Below, in pieces: positions 19,172 to 29,020 of a DNA stretch of 64,000 nucleotides (position 1 is its first letter; the number at the start of each line of letters is the position of its first letter). The stretch covers positions 186,001-250,000 of the forward strand of contig JAFDZM010000045.1 of assembly GCA_018266915.1 (NCBI GenBank), read 5' to 3'. The translations under genes and the position numbers were made by a program. Source of the stretch: Bacteroidota bacterium (GTDB lineage Bacteria; Bacteroidota; Bacteroidia; Sphingobacteriales; Sphingobacteriaceae). The notes under the pieces are model-generated. The model was not told the origin of the DNA, did not search any database, and saw only the letters and a list, made by a program, of their open reading frames with translations.

Positions 19172-19212
19172 AAAAAAGGTTGCCGTCCGTCAAGTTGACA
19201 GACGAACAACCT
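19172..19212 (-). terminator. Intra-operon terminator-like hairpin
   Basis: On the minus strand AGGTTG-GTCTGTCAA pairs with TTGAC-GGAC-CAACCT, followed directly by six T. It lies between the LamG-like gene and the first GH144-type gene, inside the polysaccharide locus, and could let the binding-protein genes be expressed above the enzymes. Confidence 0.65.
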
Positions 19213-19232
19213 CAACCTAAATCAATCAACTG

Positions 19233-20099
19233 TTATCTACCTAATTTTTCAAGATTATATAATGCGGATATCTCTGCTGCAGAAAGTACCTTGTCATAAA
19301 CTCTAACCTGGTCCATCTGCCCAGTTAAATAACTTGCCCAGGGCTGAGAGCCTGTGGCAGATGTCTGACTGGGATTAGTTTGAAATTGCACACAACCGAA
19401 TACCATTTTACCGAGGTTGGTAAACGCAGGTGCTCCTGTCAATGGGTTATTATTATTCAAGGCATTACCAGTATTAACCGATGCTCCATTAACATACAAG
19501 GTACATGTCCCATCCAACTTATTATATGAGAATGTGACATTGGTCCAATTATTAAATAAATTCGGTACGCCATCCACTGAATAAGTATAGTCATTGTTAT
19601 TGTTGGATATATGTATCCTTACTTTCCCATTAGTGTTATCGCTGCCGTTCTCAAAAAACATCTCGATATTGCCCCAAAAGTTTGCTGTATTCGCAAAGGT
19701 AAAAAAGCCGATTATACCGTTGGATGGCGGAGGAGTATTTACCCAAACACTGGTGGTGAAATTCCCCAATGTAGATAAAGCTTGCGGTGCATCGCATAAA
19801 GCGTAACCATTAGTAACGCCTTGTAGCCCCTGCCCTGAGATACCCGTGCCATAAGAGTCCAAAGTAAGGGCACCTGTACTTTTAGAGACGCTATCTATTA
19901 ATGATCCACTGAAGGACCAATAAGCTACCAGGCTATCTGGTTCAATTTCTTTTGAACTGTTATAGCCGTTGAATGATGGTAGCGGCTTCTTGGGGGCATA
20001 TGATTTGGGGTCGAAGCTTTTTTGGCAGGAGGACAGTGTCAGACCCAAGGCCGTGGCTGCCATTGCTAAAGCTAATGTTATATGTTTAATTGTTTTCAT
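19233..20099 (-). CDS. LamG/concanavalin-like surface lipoprotein
   Basis: The 288-residue protein has a lipoprotein signal (TLSSC near residue 25) and a LamG-like jelly-roll domain: VAYWSFSGSLIDSVSKS, then FTTSVWVNTPP, GKVRIHISNNN, TLYVNGASV and the closing MDQVRVYDKVLSAAEISALYN. Such proteins take the place of SusE-type surface glycan-binding lipoproteins, binding polysaccharide at the cell surface. It lies 18 bp after susD, in the same operon. Confidence 0.85.
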   Translation of the reverse strand: MKTIKHITLALAMAATALGLTLSSCQKSFDPKSYAPKKPLPSFNGYNSSKEIEPDSLVAYWSFSGSLIDSVSKSTGALTLDSYGTGISGQGLQGVTNGYALCDAPQALSTLGNFTTSVWVNTPPPSNGIIGFFTFANTANFWGNIEMFFENGSDNTNGKVRIHISNNNNDYTYSVDGVPNLFNNWTNVTFSYNKLDGTCTLYVNGASVNTGNALNNNNPLTGAPAFTNLGKMVFGCVQFQTNPSQTSATGSQPWASYLTGQMDQVRVYDKVLSAAEISALYNLEKLGR

Positions 20100-20117
20100 T
20101 TTGTCTCGATCTAATGA

Positions 20118-21614
20118 TTAATAACCAGGATTTTGCGTCAATGTACCGGCACTCAAATCAATTTCATTTTGCGGGATAGGCCAAACCTCATTTTTATTTG
20201 CTTTCCAGCCTCTCGGTCCAAATATGGCAGCAGCCCTACCCTGGCGGATCACGTCAAAATAGCGGTCAAATTCCATAGCTAATTCTACGTGACGCTCATT
20301 CCAGATAGCTAATTGCAGTGCTGATTTGTCTGTGGTGGTTACCGGAGGAAGAATAGCATTATTTCCAGCCCTTGCCCTGGCACGAACCATCTCGAGAGAT
20401 GCCAACGCTGCAGCAGCATTACCAAGTTCATTGTTAGCTTCAGCATTCATTAACAATACATCAGCATAACGCAAAACGATCTTATCCTGCTGGCATCCTT
20501 CATTGAATCCGGATACATACAAGCTGAAAGGAACATATGATTTTTGATTGTACATCGGGTTGTCACCTGACGCAGGTATTACGTCACCTTCGGGAGTTGT
20601 TTCTCCGCGGAAAATGATCGTGGCATCACGGCGCGGATCGCCTGTTTCATATGCAGCAGCCAAAGCAGCGCTTGGTACATTGAAGCCCCAGCCACCACCG
20701 GTTGAGCCGCGTACTCCCTGTACTTGTGAGTACTGCGAGTTTGAAGCAGTAGGATTATTTGGAATGAGCATGCATTGGATCTCAAAGATCGATTCAGAAT
20801 TGTTTTTGTTATTTGTTCTGAACATCTGCTCATAGTTAGGGAATAAGGTGTAACCCAGACCCATTACCTGGTTAGTATAGTTCAATACATCATTCCACTT
20901 AGCCGGGTTTGATGACGCTTCATACATTGCAGCCTTCGCATGCAACGCAAGCGCCGCACCTTTGGTTACATGACCAATATCAGCGCCAGAATACGATTGC
21001 GGCAATACCGCAGCAGCGTCAGTCAGGTCAGTTTCGATAGCTGCCCAAACCTGCGCTTTGGGTGAACGCGGGATGTTGTACTCGCTGGCAGCTTTTGGAA
21101 CATGTAAACGCAACGGCACATCACCAAAAGCCCTTACCAATCTGAAATAGCACCAGGCACGGATAAATTTGGCTTCAGCCAGATACCTGTTCTTCAAAGA
21201 GGCATCCATGTTGATGTTTGGCACATTGTCTAATATCTGGTTGGCCAGGTTGATTGTCCTGTATTCTCCACCCCAGAAATCAGATATCTGCCCTTCGCCT
21301 GAGTTTGCGGAAAAGTTGTGAAAGTCGTTCATGAACGCGGCATCGGTAGGTGTACTACCCTTATCTACATCATCAGAACCCATGCTTTCAATAGCTATAG
21401 GTGCAAAAGCAATGTTGGTCCATTCATGTAAGTTGGCATACATCCCATTCAGGGCATCAGTCGCATCCTGCTGGGTCTGCCAGAATTTCGTTGCCGAAAC
21501 CGTTCCGGTCGCCTGTACATCCAGGAAGCTCTTTTTACAGCTTTGGGCTACGACCAATAATGCAGGGATACCGATTATAAGTAGTCTCTGCAAAAATTTC
21601 TTATTATTCTTCAT
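20118..21614 (-). CDS. SusD/RagB-family nutrient-binding lipoprotein
   Basis: The 498-residue outer-membrane lipoprotein has a lipobox (VAQSCKKSF) and the SusD fold: N-terminal WQTQQDATDALNGMYANL, TPR-like helices with YLAEAKFIRAWCYFRLVRAFGDVPL, and the C-terminal RHVELAMEFDRYFDVIRQGRA with the typical ending LTQNPGY. It caps the SusC transporter and captures glycan. It lies 13 bp downstream of the SusC gene. Confidence 0.95.
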   Translation of the reverse strand: MKNNKKFLQRLLIIGIPALLVVAQSCKKSFLDVQATGTVSATKFWQTQQDATDALNGMYANLHEWTNIAFAPIAIESMGSDDVDKGSTPTDAAFMNDFHNFSANSGEGQISDFWGGEYRTINLANQILDNVPNINMDASLKNRYLAEAKFIRAWCYFRLVRAFGDVPLRLHVPKAASEYNIPRSPKAQVWAAIETDLTDAAAVLPQSYSGADIGHVTKGAALALHAKAAMYEASSNPAKWNDVLNYTNQVMGLGYTLFPNYEQMFRTNNKNNSESIFEIQCMLIPNNPTASNSQYSQVQGVRGSTGGGWGFNVPSAALAAAYETGDPRRDATIIFRGETTPEGDVIPASGDNPMYNQKSYVPFSLYVSGFNEGCQQDKIVLRYADVLLMNAEANNELGNAAAALASLEMVRARARAGNNAILPPVTTTDKSALQLAIWNERHVELAMEFDRYFDVIRQGRAAAIFGPRGWKANKNEVWPIPQNEIDLSAGTLTQNPGY

Positions 21615-21627
21615 TTCTTTTTCTCAA

Positions 21628-24600
21628 TTAAAAAGTAACGTTTACACCAAAGTTGTAAGTTGCATATAGTGGATATACGTTAGCGTCAATACCTCTATTA
21701 CCAACTGAGCCATCGGCAGAGCCAACTTCAGGATTGAATCCTTTATATCCAAAAATGTTCAATGCGTTCTGTGCATTCGCAAATACTCTCAGTTTCTTGA
21801 TGCCATAGCGTGCTAAAGACTTAGCATCAAAAGTATAGCCTAACTGAGCGTTACGCAGCCTGAAATATGCACCACTTTCTACATAGAATGAATTTGGCGC
21901 GGCATTTGCATTTGAACCCACGTTAACTGAAGGGTACGTGTTTGAAGTACCGGGGCCATGCCAGCGATGGTCGAAGAAATCCTGTGTAAAGTTTTCGTTC
22001 CCATAACGGTAAGCGATATTGGCATTATAAATATCTACTCCGGCAACACCCTGCATATCCAGTTCAAGATCGAAGTTCTTATAGGTAAATGATGTATTGA
22101 TGCCGTAGTTGTATTTAGGGTTTGGATTTCCTAATACTACTTTGTCACGCGAGTCAATACTTCCGTCTCCATTTGTATCCTGGTAAATGAAATCACCCGG
22201 TAAGGCTGTGGGCTGTTTTGAAGCCGCTACCTGTGCCGCAGTCTGGAAAACACCCGTTACCTTGTAACCATAGAATTCGCCTATAGGCTGTCCTTCAACA
22301 ATACGTGTTGCCAAAGCCCCGTTTGCAATACCATTGCCACCGGTATAAATTGGGTTTTGGCCTGTCTGAACATTTAATACAATGTTATTATTGATACCAA
22401 AGTTTGCGCTTACTGAATAAGAGAAATCACCAGAAGGTTTGTCTTTCCAGCTTAGCAAGAATTCTTCACCACGATTCCTGATCTTAGCCTGGTTACCCTC
22501 AATGTTGCTGCCTGCTGCACCAACGGATGCAGGAATTGGAATAGCAAATATGGCGTTCTGGGTTATTCTGTTATAGTAGTCTGCTTCGAAAGAAAGTTTA
22601 TTCTGCAAAAACGCAGCTTCTAAACCAAAATCGGTTGATTCAGCTTTTTCCCATACGGTGATTGGAGGGGCAACTGTGTTAATTACTTTACCAAGGTAGG
22701 ATACCTGCGGGTTACCAAATACTGCGGTCAAATAGCTTGGATCGCTGGTTACTGCAATATTTGACAGATTGATAGGCACGTTTGCATTACCCACCTGGCC
22801 CCAACTGCCTCTCAGCTTTAAGTTATCAAAGATGTGCTGGTTTTTCATGAAAGGCTCATTACTTACTACCCAGCCTGCACCTACTGATGGGAACCAGCCA
22901 AACGCATGATCGCCATTGCCATAATAAAATGCTGATGAACCGTCGTAACGTGCTGATGCATTTAATAAGTAAGTGTCCTTGTAGGAGTAATTAATACGTC
23001 CGAATTCTGATAGCGAACGGGTGTGTGGCTGCCTGTCAGGAGTTACCGTTTGCAATACATTTTGAGCAGTATCCGGGAATGAATTGCGGATACTTCCGCT
23101 TGCTACGTAGGGAACATTTTTTGCAAAACCGCTTGCGTAGAATGTAGTGTAATCCTGGGCGCTATATCCTAACAAAGCAGTTATCTTATGATCTTTAATC
23201 TGCTTATCATAAGTAAGCGTGTTTTCCCATATCCAGTTGCGTGTTTGGGTATGGTCGACTGTCATGGAAGACGAGGTACTTTGCTGTGCCTGTGTCGCAT
23301 AATAAACGGGGGTATATGCCCGCAACTCAGCCTGGCCCACATCGCCACCAAAGCTGGTCCTGAATTTCAGGTCTTTTATAATCTTCCACTCGCCATACAC
23401 ATTACCGGTAAAGCGTTCATTTTTTGAATGCTGGTTGAAGAAATCAATAGAGGCTTCAGGGTTGTAGTTGTTACCATCACCAGTATGATAATCATTGGGA
23501 TCGCCATATGCACCAGTATTATAAAATACAGGCAGAGTAGGCGCTGCACCATAAAGCTCGTGAAATATGCCGCCATCTATATCTCTTGATTTACTTGACA
23601 AGCCGGTGGCGGTGAACCCGATTGTTACTGCATCTGTAATCTTAAGGTCGTTAGACATGTGGAAGGTGAAACGCTGATAGTTATTGGTTTTTACTAAACC
23701 ATCCTGATCAAGATAGCCAAATGAGTAGTTGTACTTATACTTGTCAGTACCACCATTTAACGACACCTCATGATTGGTTACCAATGCATTACGCAAAATC
23801 TGATTGTACCAGTTTGTTCCTTTTCCATAGCTGGCAGGGTCAGAGAATATCAGCGGAGAAAGATTATTATATGTGTATAGTTCATTTATAGCTGTAGCAT
23901 ATTGTGTTGCATCAGCCATTGGTACCAGATTGGTAGCTTTTTGCCATCCCACATATCCGTTGTAGTTAATAACCGGCTTACCTTTGGCACCGCGTTTGGT
24001 GGTGATCACTATCACGCCGTTTGCTGCACGAACACCATAGATAGCAGTACTTGATGCGTCCTTCAGTACAGAGACACTTTCTATATCTGCTGTATTCAGG
24101 AAGCTAATATCGTCGTACCATACACCATCAACAACATACAATGGATTCGTAGCGCCTTCAATAGAGCCTAAACCACGGATGGTTACCTGTGGAGAAGCCC
24201 CGGGAGAGCCGCTATTAACAATACTTACACCAGCTACCTTACCCTGTAAAGAAGCTAATGCATTTTCGGATGATTGCTTCGCTATGTCTGCTCCTTTTAC
24301 AGTAGCTACCGATCCGGTATTGTCAACTTTCCTTTGTGTGCCATAACCAATTACAATCACCTGTTGTAACTGGCTTGCCGCAGCCAACATTTTTATACTA
24401 ATAGTTGAGGCTGTGCCTACATTGACCTGCTGTTCTGCATAGCCGATATAGGTTACAACCAATGTAGCGTTTGGAGAAACGCTTAGGGTAAATGCGCCGC
24501 TTGCGTCTGTTTGGGTTCCTGTGGTGGTACCTTTTATAATCACACTTACCCCTATCAGGCTCTCGCCGGTGGTTGCATCAGTAACCTTACCCTTTAAGGT

Positions 24601-24678
24601 AGTATTCTGCGCATAGGCATAAGTGAAAAAAAAGGAACACAACAGTACCAACCCTGAAATAGTAAAGATTCTTTTCAT
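21628..24678 (-). CDS. SusC/RagA-family TonB-dependent transporter
   Basis: The 1016-residue protein has a signal peptide (MKRIFTISGLVLLCSFFFTYAYAQ), a carboxypeptidase-regulatory-like domain (about residues 27-110), and a plug with the TonB-box-like VIVIGYGTQRK and IRGLGSIEGATNPLYVVDGV, then a barrel ending YNFGVNVTF. It imports oligosaccharides released at the surface. There is no N-terminal STN domain, so signalling through an anti-sigma factor is unlikely; control is probably by the propeller regulator directly upstream. It heads the operon with susD, the LamG protein, two GH144-type enzymes and an esterase. Confidence 0.95.
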   Translation of the reverse strand: MKRIFTISGLVLLCSFFFTYAYAQNTTLKGKVTDATTGESLIGVSVIIKGTTTGTQTDASGAFTLSVSPNATLVVTYIGYAEQQVNVGTASTISIKMLAAASQLQQVIVIGYGTQRKVDNTGSVATVKGADIAKQSSENALASLQGKVAGVSIVNSGSPGASPQVTIRGLGSIEGATNPLYVVDGVWYDDISFLNTADIESVSVLKDASSTAIYGVRAANGVIVITTKRGAKGKPVINYNGYVGWQKATNLVPMADATQYATAINELYTYNNLSPLIFSDPASYGKGTNWYNQILRNALVTNHEVSLNGGTDKYKYNYSFGYLDQDGLVKTNNYQRFTFHMSNDLKITDAVTIGFTATGLSSKSRDIDGGIFHELYGAAPTLPVFYNTGAYGDPNDYHTGDGNNYNPEASIDFFNQHSKNERFTGNVYGEWKIIKDLKFRTSFGGDVGQAELRAYTPVYYATQAQQSTSSSMTVDHTQTRNWIWENTLTYDKQIKDHKITALLGYSAQDYTTFYASGFAKNVPYVASGSIRNSFPDTAQNVLQTVTPDRQPHTRSLSEFGRINYSYKDTYLLNASARYDGSSAFYYGNGDHAFGWFPSVGAGWVVSNEPFMKNQHIFDNLKLRGSWGQVGNANVPINLSNIAVTSDPSYLTAVFGNPQVSYLGKVINTVAPPITVWEKAESTDFGLEAAFLQNKLSFEADYYNRITQNAIFAIPIPASVGAAGSNIEGNQAKIRNRGEEFLLSWKDKPSGDFSYSVSANFGINNNIVLNVQTGQNPIYTGGNGIANGALATRIVEGQPIGEFYGYKVTGVFQTAAQVAASKQPTALPGDFIYQDTNGDGSIDSRDKVVLGNPNPKYNYGINTSFTYKNFDLELDMQGVAGVDIYNANIAYRYGNENFTQDFFDHRWHGPGTSNTYPSVNVGSNANAAPNSFYVESGAYFRLRNAQLGYTFDAKSLARYGIKKLRVFANAQNALNIFGYKGFNPEVGSADGSVGNRGIDANVYPLYATYNFGVNVTF

Positions 24679-24878
24679 GTGGTTCTTGAAATTAATTTAG
24701 GAATTGATATTAATTGGTTCGAAATATCTACGAAGTTGGAGAGATAATACATTTTTAACAAAAAACGGCACTCTACATTATTACATCATTTAAAAAGTAG
24801 TTTCTCAAATAATGTTTTAAAATATTAATAAACAATTAACAATCACCATATTAAGAACAAATACACATACCCGCCATA

Positions 24879-24909
24879 TACTACATTTAAGAAGTATAGT
24901 GTACTACAT
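24879..24909. promoter_or_regulatory. Candidate direct repeat upstream of susC
   Basis: TACTACAT occurs at 24879-24886 and again at 24902-24909, 23 bp apart, in the 264-bp interval between the regulator and susC. It could be the regulator's binding site, but nothing else supports this. Confidence 0.3.
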
Positions 24910-24942
24910 ACAGGAAGGGATATGAGAGGTAATGATGTAGTG

Positions 24943-27822
24943 TTAAAGCTCTATGAGAAACTCTACCAGGTTCTTGTCGTGCTCCAGGTTGAGCTTTTTA
25001 CGCAGCCTGTAACGCCTGATTTCGACTCCACGTACAGAAATGTTGAGCAACGAGGCCATTTCTTTACTATTCATATTCATGCGCAGGTAAGCGCAGAGTT
25101 TTAAGTCATTGGGAACAAGATCAGGATGCTGAGCCTTTAGTTTTTTGAAGAAACTTTCGTGCGCTTCGTTAAAGCTACTTTCAAAAAGGTTCCAGTCGCG
25201 CTCATCGCTCATACCATCGTCGATCACTTTTTGAATCTTCCTCAGCTGATCTTCTGAAAGCCTTTTGCCTGAGCTATCCTTCAGCTGTGTTATCTCGTGA
25301 CTGATCTTTTGCAGCAGTTCATTCTTATAGACGATATTCATTGCTGAGTTTGCCAGTTCACGGCTCTTGCTGGCCAGGTCGGCCTGTAACTGCTCATTCC
25401 TCACTTTGGCTATCCGCTGTTCGTTGGCGATGGATTCCTGTTTCAAATACTCATCATGTTCCTTCCTCATCCGCTCCTGGATATGATGCTGGTGGCGTTT
25501 CAGTTTCAGGCGATAATACTTTCTTACCAGGAAGTAAGCCAGAATGAGCAGCAGGATATAGCAGACAAATGCAATATGCCCTGCATACCACGGCGCCAAT
25601 ATGGTGAAGGTTAAAACAGTCTCGGGTGATACATTCTGTTCGTTAATTTTAGCCCGGACCCTGAAATGATAGGTTCCCTGGTCTAGATTGGTAAACTCTT
25701 TCTGGCTTTGCGTGCTCCAATCGGACCATTGATGCGAATACCCCTCCAGATAATATTGAAACCTTATTTTTTCCTGTCTGTAAAATGGCAGTGAATAGGA
25801 TATCCGGATATTGTTTTGAGAATGTGGTATTTCTATATCGCCTTCGTCAGCTATTGTTGTGATCTTGTCAGTAATATTTTCTACCTTTCTGATCAATACA
25901 TAAGGCAGTTTAACATCGCTTTGCCTCAGGGCGTCCTCGTCGTTCATAATCACAAAGCCATCGTCTACGCTGATAAGGTAAATCGAACTATTGATACGGC
26001 TGATATTCTCATAATTCTGCACCATGCGCCCTTCCAGAATACTGAACCTGTTGGAATCGATGCTCATTTTGCCTGGAACCGAAAAGTCGGCCAGCGAAAC
26101 ATGCCCATGATTAATAAACCAGTATTTTTTACCCAGGGCAGGTATGATCTTATTTGACCGGGAGAAGGTGCCCAGCTTCTTATTTAGTTCTTCATATTTT
26201 GAGAAGCGGTCACTGATGTCATCATATACGTAAAAACCTGAATCGGATGCGAAAACAATCCTGTTATCAAGATTAAATACGTTGATATTAAAGCTGCCGG
26301 GCAGGCCGTATTGTTTGTCGTAATATTTAACTGAAGTTGCTTTCTTCAGATCGCTGCTAAGTGTTACTTTATAAATGCCTTTGTAAGCATGGCTCACCCA
26401 TAATTGCCCCTTATTATCCTGTTCTACGTAGCGTGATGGCTCTCCAAATCCGTCTATTTTATGATCGAACCCCCAGTTTCCCGAATTATCCTTTTTATAA
26501 ATAACCAGCCCGGTATAAGTGCCCTGTATCAGTTGATTGGTATTAAGCTTTTTTACGGTCCATCCGCCACTTATGGTGGAAATCTTTGAAATAGCGTCTC
26601 CATTTACCTGGAACGTACCGTTATTATGCCCACAAAGCAACTTACCGTCCTGCAATGATAGTTCCCAAACTTGGCCCTGTGAGCCGGGTATCAGTTTAAA
26701 ATCGAATGATTGAAAGAGGCGTTTGTTACCATTCTCTATCCAGTTGCTGTAGAACAAGCCCTGGTTAGTGCCGAGGTAGATTTTATTATTAAAAATAATA
26801 CTGGAATATACCGTTCCAAAACGACCGGTCTTATCAAAATAAAAATAGAGCGGTGAGTTGATCTCAATGCGGTCTATGCCGTTATCCAAGCCAGCCCAAA
26901 GGTTTTGCTCGTTGTCGATATAAAGGCTCAGTACCGTATTATTCTGCAGGCCGCTTGATTTATTGATCTGTTGAATTAAGTTACCCGCAGTATCGATAAT
27001 GATGATCCCATTCAAGATGGTACCATAGGCTACGTATTTGCCTATTCGTACGCCGTTGTTTAGCTGATAATTCTTTAGAAAATCACTGGCTTGGGTTTTC
27101 CAGGGTTTGATTTGGCCATTATCATAAATGAACAAACCATTGCGTGCCGTACCCAGCAAGTACCGGTTGGCCGACAACTGCAAAATAGACAGCACACCAC
27201 TATTGCCCATAATGTGGCTGCCATTAACATACTCAAGTTTGTTGCCTTTTAACTCGTACAAGCCTGTGTTAACCTGTTCAACAAAGTATCGGCTACCTGT
27301 TTTAAATAAAAAAAGAAATGGCTGCAGTCCCTTTACCACATTTATTTTGCCATCCTTATAAATAAAGATTGAGCCGAAAGACTGGAAAATAACCTGGTTA
27401 TTGTCAACATAAATTTTCCATATTTCTTCGTTGATAGGCTGATATTTTTTAGGGACAAGTTGATTGAGCGAGTGATATACAAGCTGGCCGTTCTTATTAT
27501 TCTCCCAATAGCCCAATTCACCGAACCCGCCTGAATAGATTTTGCCGTTACCATTGGCAGCTACTGCACGAACGATCAGTCCATTAGGCATGCGGTACGA
27601 TTGCCAGTATTTGCCATCAAAAGTGAGCAGGCCTTCCGAGTTACCGAAATACATGATACCATGCTCATCGCGTGTTACAGACCAGTTTTGATTACCCGAC
27701 TGATAGATTGCCTTGGTGTAATTCTGAACATAGGGCACCCCGATGCTTTTTATATCGGTGCCCGCTGCATGCAAGCAAGCAAGCAACAAAAAAGAAAGAA
27801 GGCTCAGAATGGATTTATGCAT
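24943..27822 (-). CDS. Membrane-spanning propeller regulator with LuxR-type HTH
   Basis: The 959-residue protein starts at the ATG at 27822 with a signal peptide (MHKSILSLLSFLLLACLHAAG). Residues to about 660 form the ligand-binding two-component-regulator propeller (for example NLWAGLDNGIDRIEIN), followed by a Y_Y_Y domain (YYLEGYSHQWSDWS), a transmembrane helix near 745-767, a coiled coil, and a C-terminal LuxR-type HTH (NDLKLCAYLRMNMNSKEMASLLNISVRGVEIRRYRLRKKL). There is no histidine kinase or receiver domain, so it should sense glycan in the periplasm and bind DNA directly from the membrane. It lies upstream of the SusC operon, which it probably controls. Confidence 0.88.
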   Translation of the reverse strand: MHKSILSLLSFLLLACLHAAGTDIKSIGVPYVQNYTKAIYQSGNQNWSVTRDEHGIMYFGNSEGLLTFDGKYWQSYRMPNGLIVRAVAANGNGKIYSGGFGELGYWENNKNGQLVYHSLNQLVPKKYQPINEEIWKIYVDNNQVIFQSFGSIFIYKDGKINVVKGLQPFLFLFKTGSRYFVEQVNTGLYELKGNKLEYVNGSHIMGNSGVLSILQLSANRYLLGTARNGLFIYDNGQIKPWKTQASDFLKNYQLNNGVRIGKYVAYGTILNGIIIIDTAGNLIQQINKSSGLQNNTVLSLYIDNEQNLWAGLDNGIDRIEINSPLYFYFDKTGRFGTVYSSIIFNNKIYLGTNQGLFYSNWIENGNKRLFQSFDFKLIPGSQGQVWELSLQDGKLLCGHNNGTFQVNGDAISKISTISGGWTVKKLNTNQLIQGTYTGLVIYKKDNSGNWGFDHKIDGFGEPSRYVEQDNKGQLWVSHAYKGIYKVTLSSDLKKATSVKYYDKQYGLPGSFNINVFNLDNRIVFASDSGFYVYDDISDRFSKYEELNKKLGTFSRSNKIIPALGKKYWFINHGHVSLADFSVPGKMSIDSNRFSILEGRMVQNYENISRINSSIYLISVDDGFVIMNDEDALRQSDVKLPYVLIRKVENITDKITTIADEGDIEIPHSQNNIRISYSLPFYRQEKIRFQYYLEGYSHQWSDWSTQSQKEFTNLDQGTYHFRVRAKINEQNVSPETVLTFTILAPWYAGHIAFVCYILLLILAYFLVRKYYRLKLKRHQHHIQERMRKEHDEYLKQESIANEQRIAKVRNEQLQADLASKSRELANSAMNIVYKNELLQKISHEITQLKDSSGKRLSEDQLRKIQKVIDDGMSDERDWNLFESSFNEAHESFFKKLKAQHPDLVPNDLKLCAYLRMNMNSKEMASLLNISVRGVEIRRYRLRKKLNLEHDKNLVEFLIEL

Positions 27823-27891
27823 AATTAAGTTCAGTTGCACCTGAGGCAGGGCGCAGAGACGAAAATACGATTTGAGAAGGATAAAATTGAA

Positions 27892-27915
27892 AGAGACGCC
27901 TTGTATTGCGTCTCT
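27892..27915 (-). terminator. Terminator after trhO
   Basis: AGAGACGC pairs with GCGTCTCT around an 8-base loop, with a T-rich stretch following on the minus strand. Confidence 0.55.
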
Positions 27916-27920
27916 CTTGT

Positions 27921-28880
27921 TTATTCTGCTAAACTTATTTTAGTTGACTTTTTAATATTCACCGGCTGAGGTATTTTCACATAATACCCTGTGCCATCAT
28001 ATTCCCTTTTGCGCGGGTGGGATTTGCAGGCTTCGCTACAGCAGCCATCCATTACCGTGCCGCATTCATCGCATTGGGTAAAATGCTCATTGCACTCTGG
28101 GTTGGCGCAATTGATCATTTTGTCGGTTTGCTTGCCGCAATTAAAACAGGTAGATATCACAACTGGGTTAACTGAATTGACATCGACCGCAAGACGGTTA
28201 TCAAACACATAACACTTGCCTTCAAAATCTTCACCACCGGCTTCTTTACCGTATTTAATGATGCCGCCGTGTAACTGATATACATGGGTAAAGCCTTCGT
28301 GCAGTAACAAAGCAGACGCTTTTTCGCACTTAATACCACCTGTGCAATAGGTTAGTATCTTTTTGTCCTTATACTGGGCAAGCTCATTTATTTTTGAAGG
28401 AAAATCCCTGAAGTTCTCAATATCCAGTGTTACTGCATTCTTGAATTTACCCAAGGAATGCTCATAATTGGAGCGCACATCTAATATTACCACATCATCC
28501 CTATCTTTCATCGCCAGGAAATCTTGGGGCTCAAGATGCTTGCCTGTTTGTTTATTGGGGTTGATGATATGAGGATCTCGCAGACCTGAATGCACAATCT
28601 CTGATTTATAGCGTACGTGCATTTTTACAAATGATGGCTCGTCAACCTCGTCAATCTTAAATTCTGTAGCTGCAAAGCGGGGATCGGCGTGAACGGTGTC
28701 CATATAGGTTTTGCAGGCTTCAACTGCGCCCGATATGGTACCATTAAGACCTTCGTCAGCTACGATAATACGCCCAACCAAACCTAATGATTTGCAAAAT
28801 TTCAGATGATCGGCCGCAAATTGCTCGGCATCTTCTATCGCCGAATAGCAATAATAGAGTAGTGTGTTATACTTTGTCAT
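27921..28880 (-). CDS. trhO: tRNA uridine(34) hydroxylase, rhodanese type
   Basis: The 319-residue protein is TrhO (YceA), which forms 5-hydroxyuridine at tRNA position 34 using O2. The N-terminal acylphosphatase-like domain has RIIVADEGLNGTISG. The rhodanese domain has VVILDVRSNYEHSLGKFKNAV and the catalytic cysteine in ILTYCTGGIKCEKASALL. A cysteine-rich C-terminus (CFNCGKQ, CANPECNEHF, CDECGTVMDGCC) looks zinc-binding. I chose the ATG at 28880 rather than 28940 because a TACATTTG -7 box lies between them (28919-28926). Confidence 0.93.
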   Translation of the reverse strand: MTKYNTLLYYCYSAIEDAEQFAADHLKFCKSLGLVGRIIVADEGLNGTISGAVEACKTYMDTVHADPRFAATEFKIDEVDEPSFVKMHVRYKSEIVHSGLRDPHIINPNKQTGKHLEPQDFLAMKDRDDVVILDVRSNYEHSLGKFKNAVTLDIENFRDFPSKINELAQYKDKKILTYCTGGIKCEKASALLLHEGFTHVYQLHGGIIKYGKEAGGEDFEGKCYVFDNRLAVDVNSVNPVVISTCFNCGKQTDKMINCANPECNEHFTQCDECGTVMDGCCSEACKSHPRKREYDGTGYYVKIPQPVNIKKSTKISLAE

Positions 28881-28918
28881 AAACATTGATACTGCTGCAA
28901 ACAGCGTTAAATGAGCCG

Positions 28919-28926
28919 CAAATGTA
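28919..28926 (-). promoter_or_regulatory. Candidate -7 promoter box of trhO
   Basis: TACATTTG on the minus strand predicts a start near 28912 and a leader of about 32 nt, and so argues against the longer start at 28940. Confidence 0.5.
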
Positions 28927-29020
28927 CGGTTTTTAGCCAAATTTTTAAAATCAGGGCCTATTTGCTTGAGATGATCGCTACAATTAATTCTATGTGAACA
29001 AATTATTTATTGGATAATAA

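Noticed and set aside
28881..28940. Longer trhO with start at 28940
   Set aside because: A -7 box lies between the two starts and the extra residues do not belong to the family's N-terminus.
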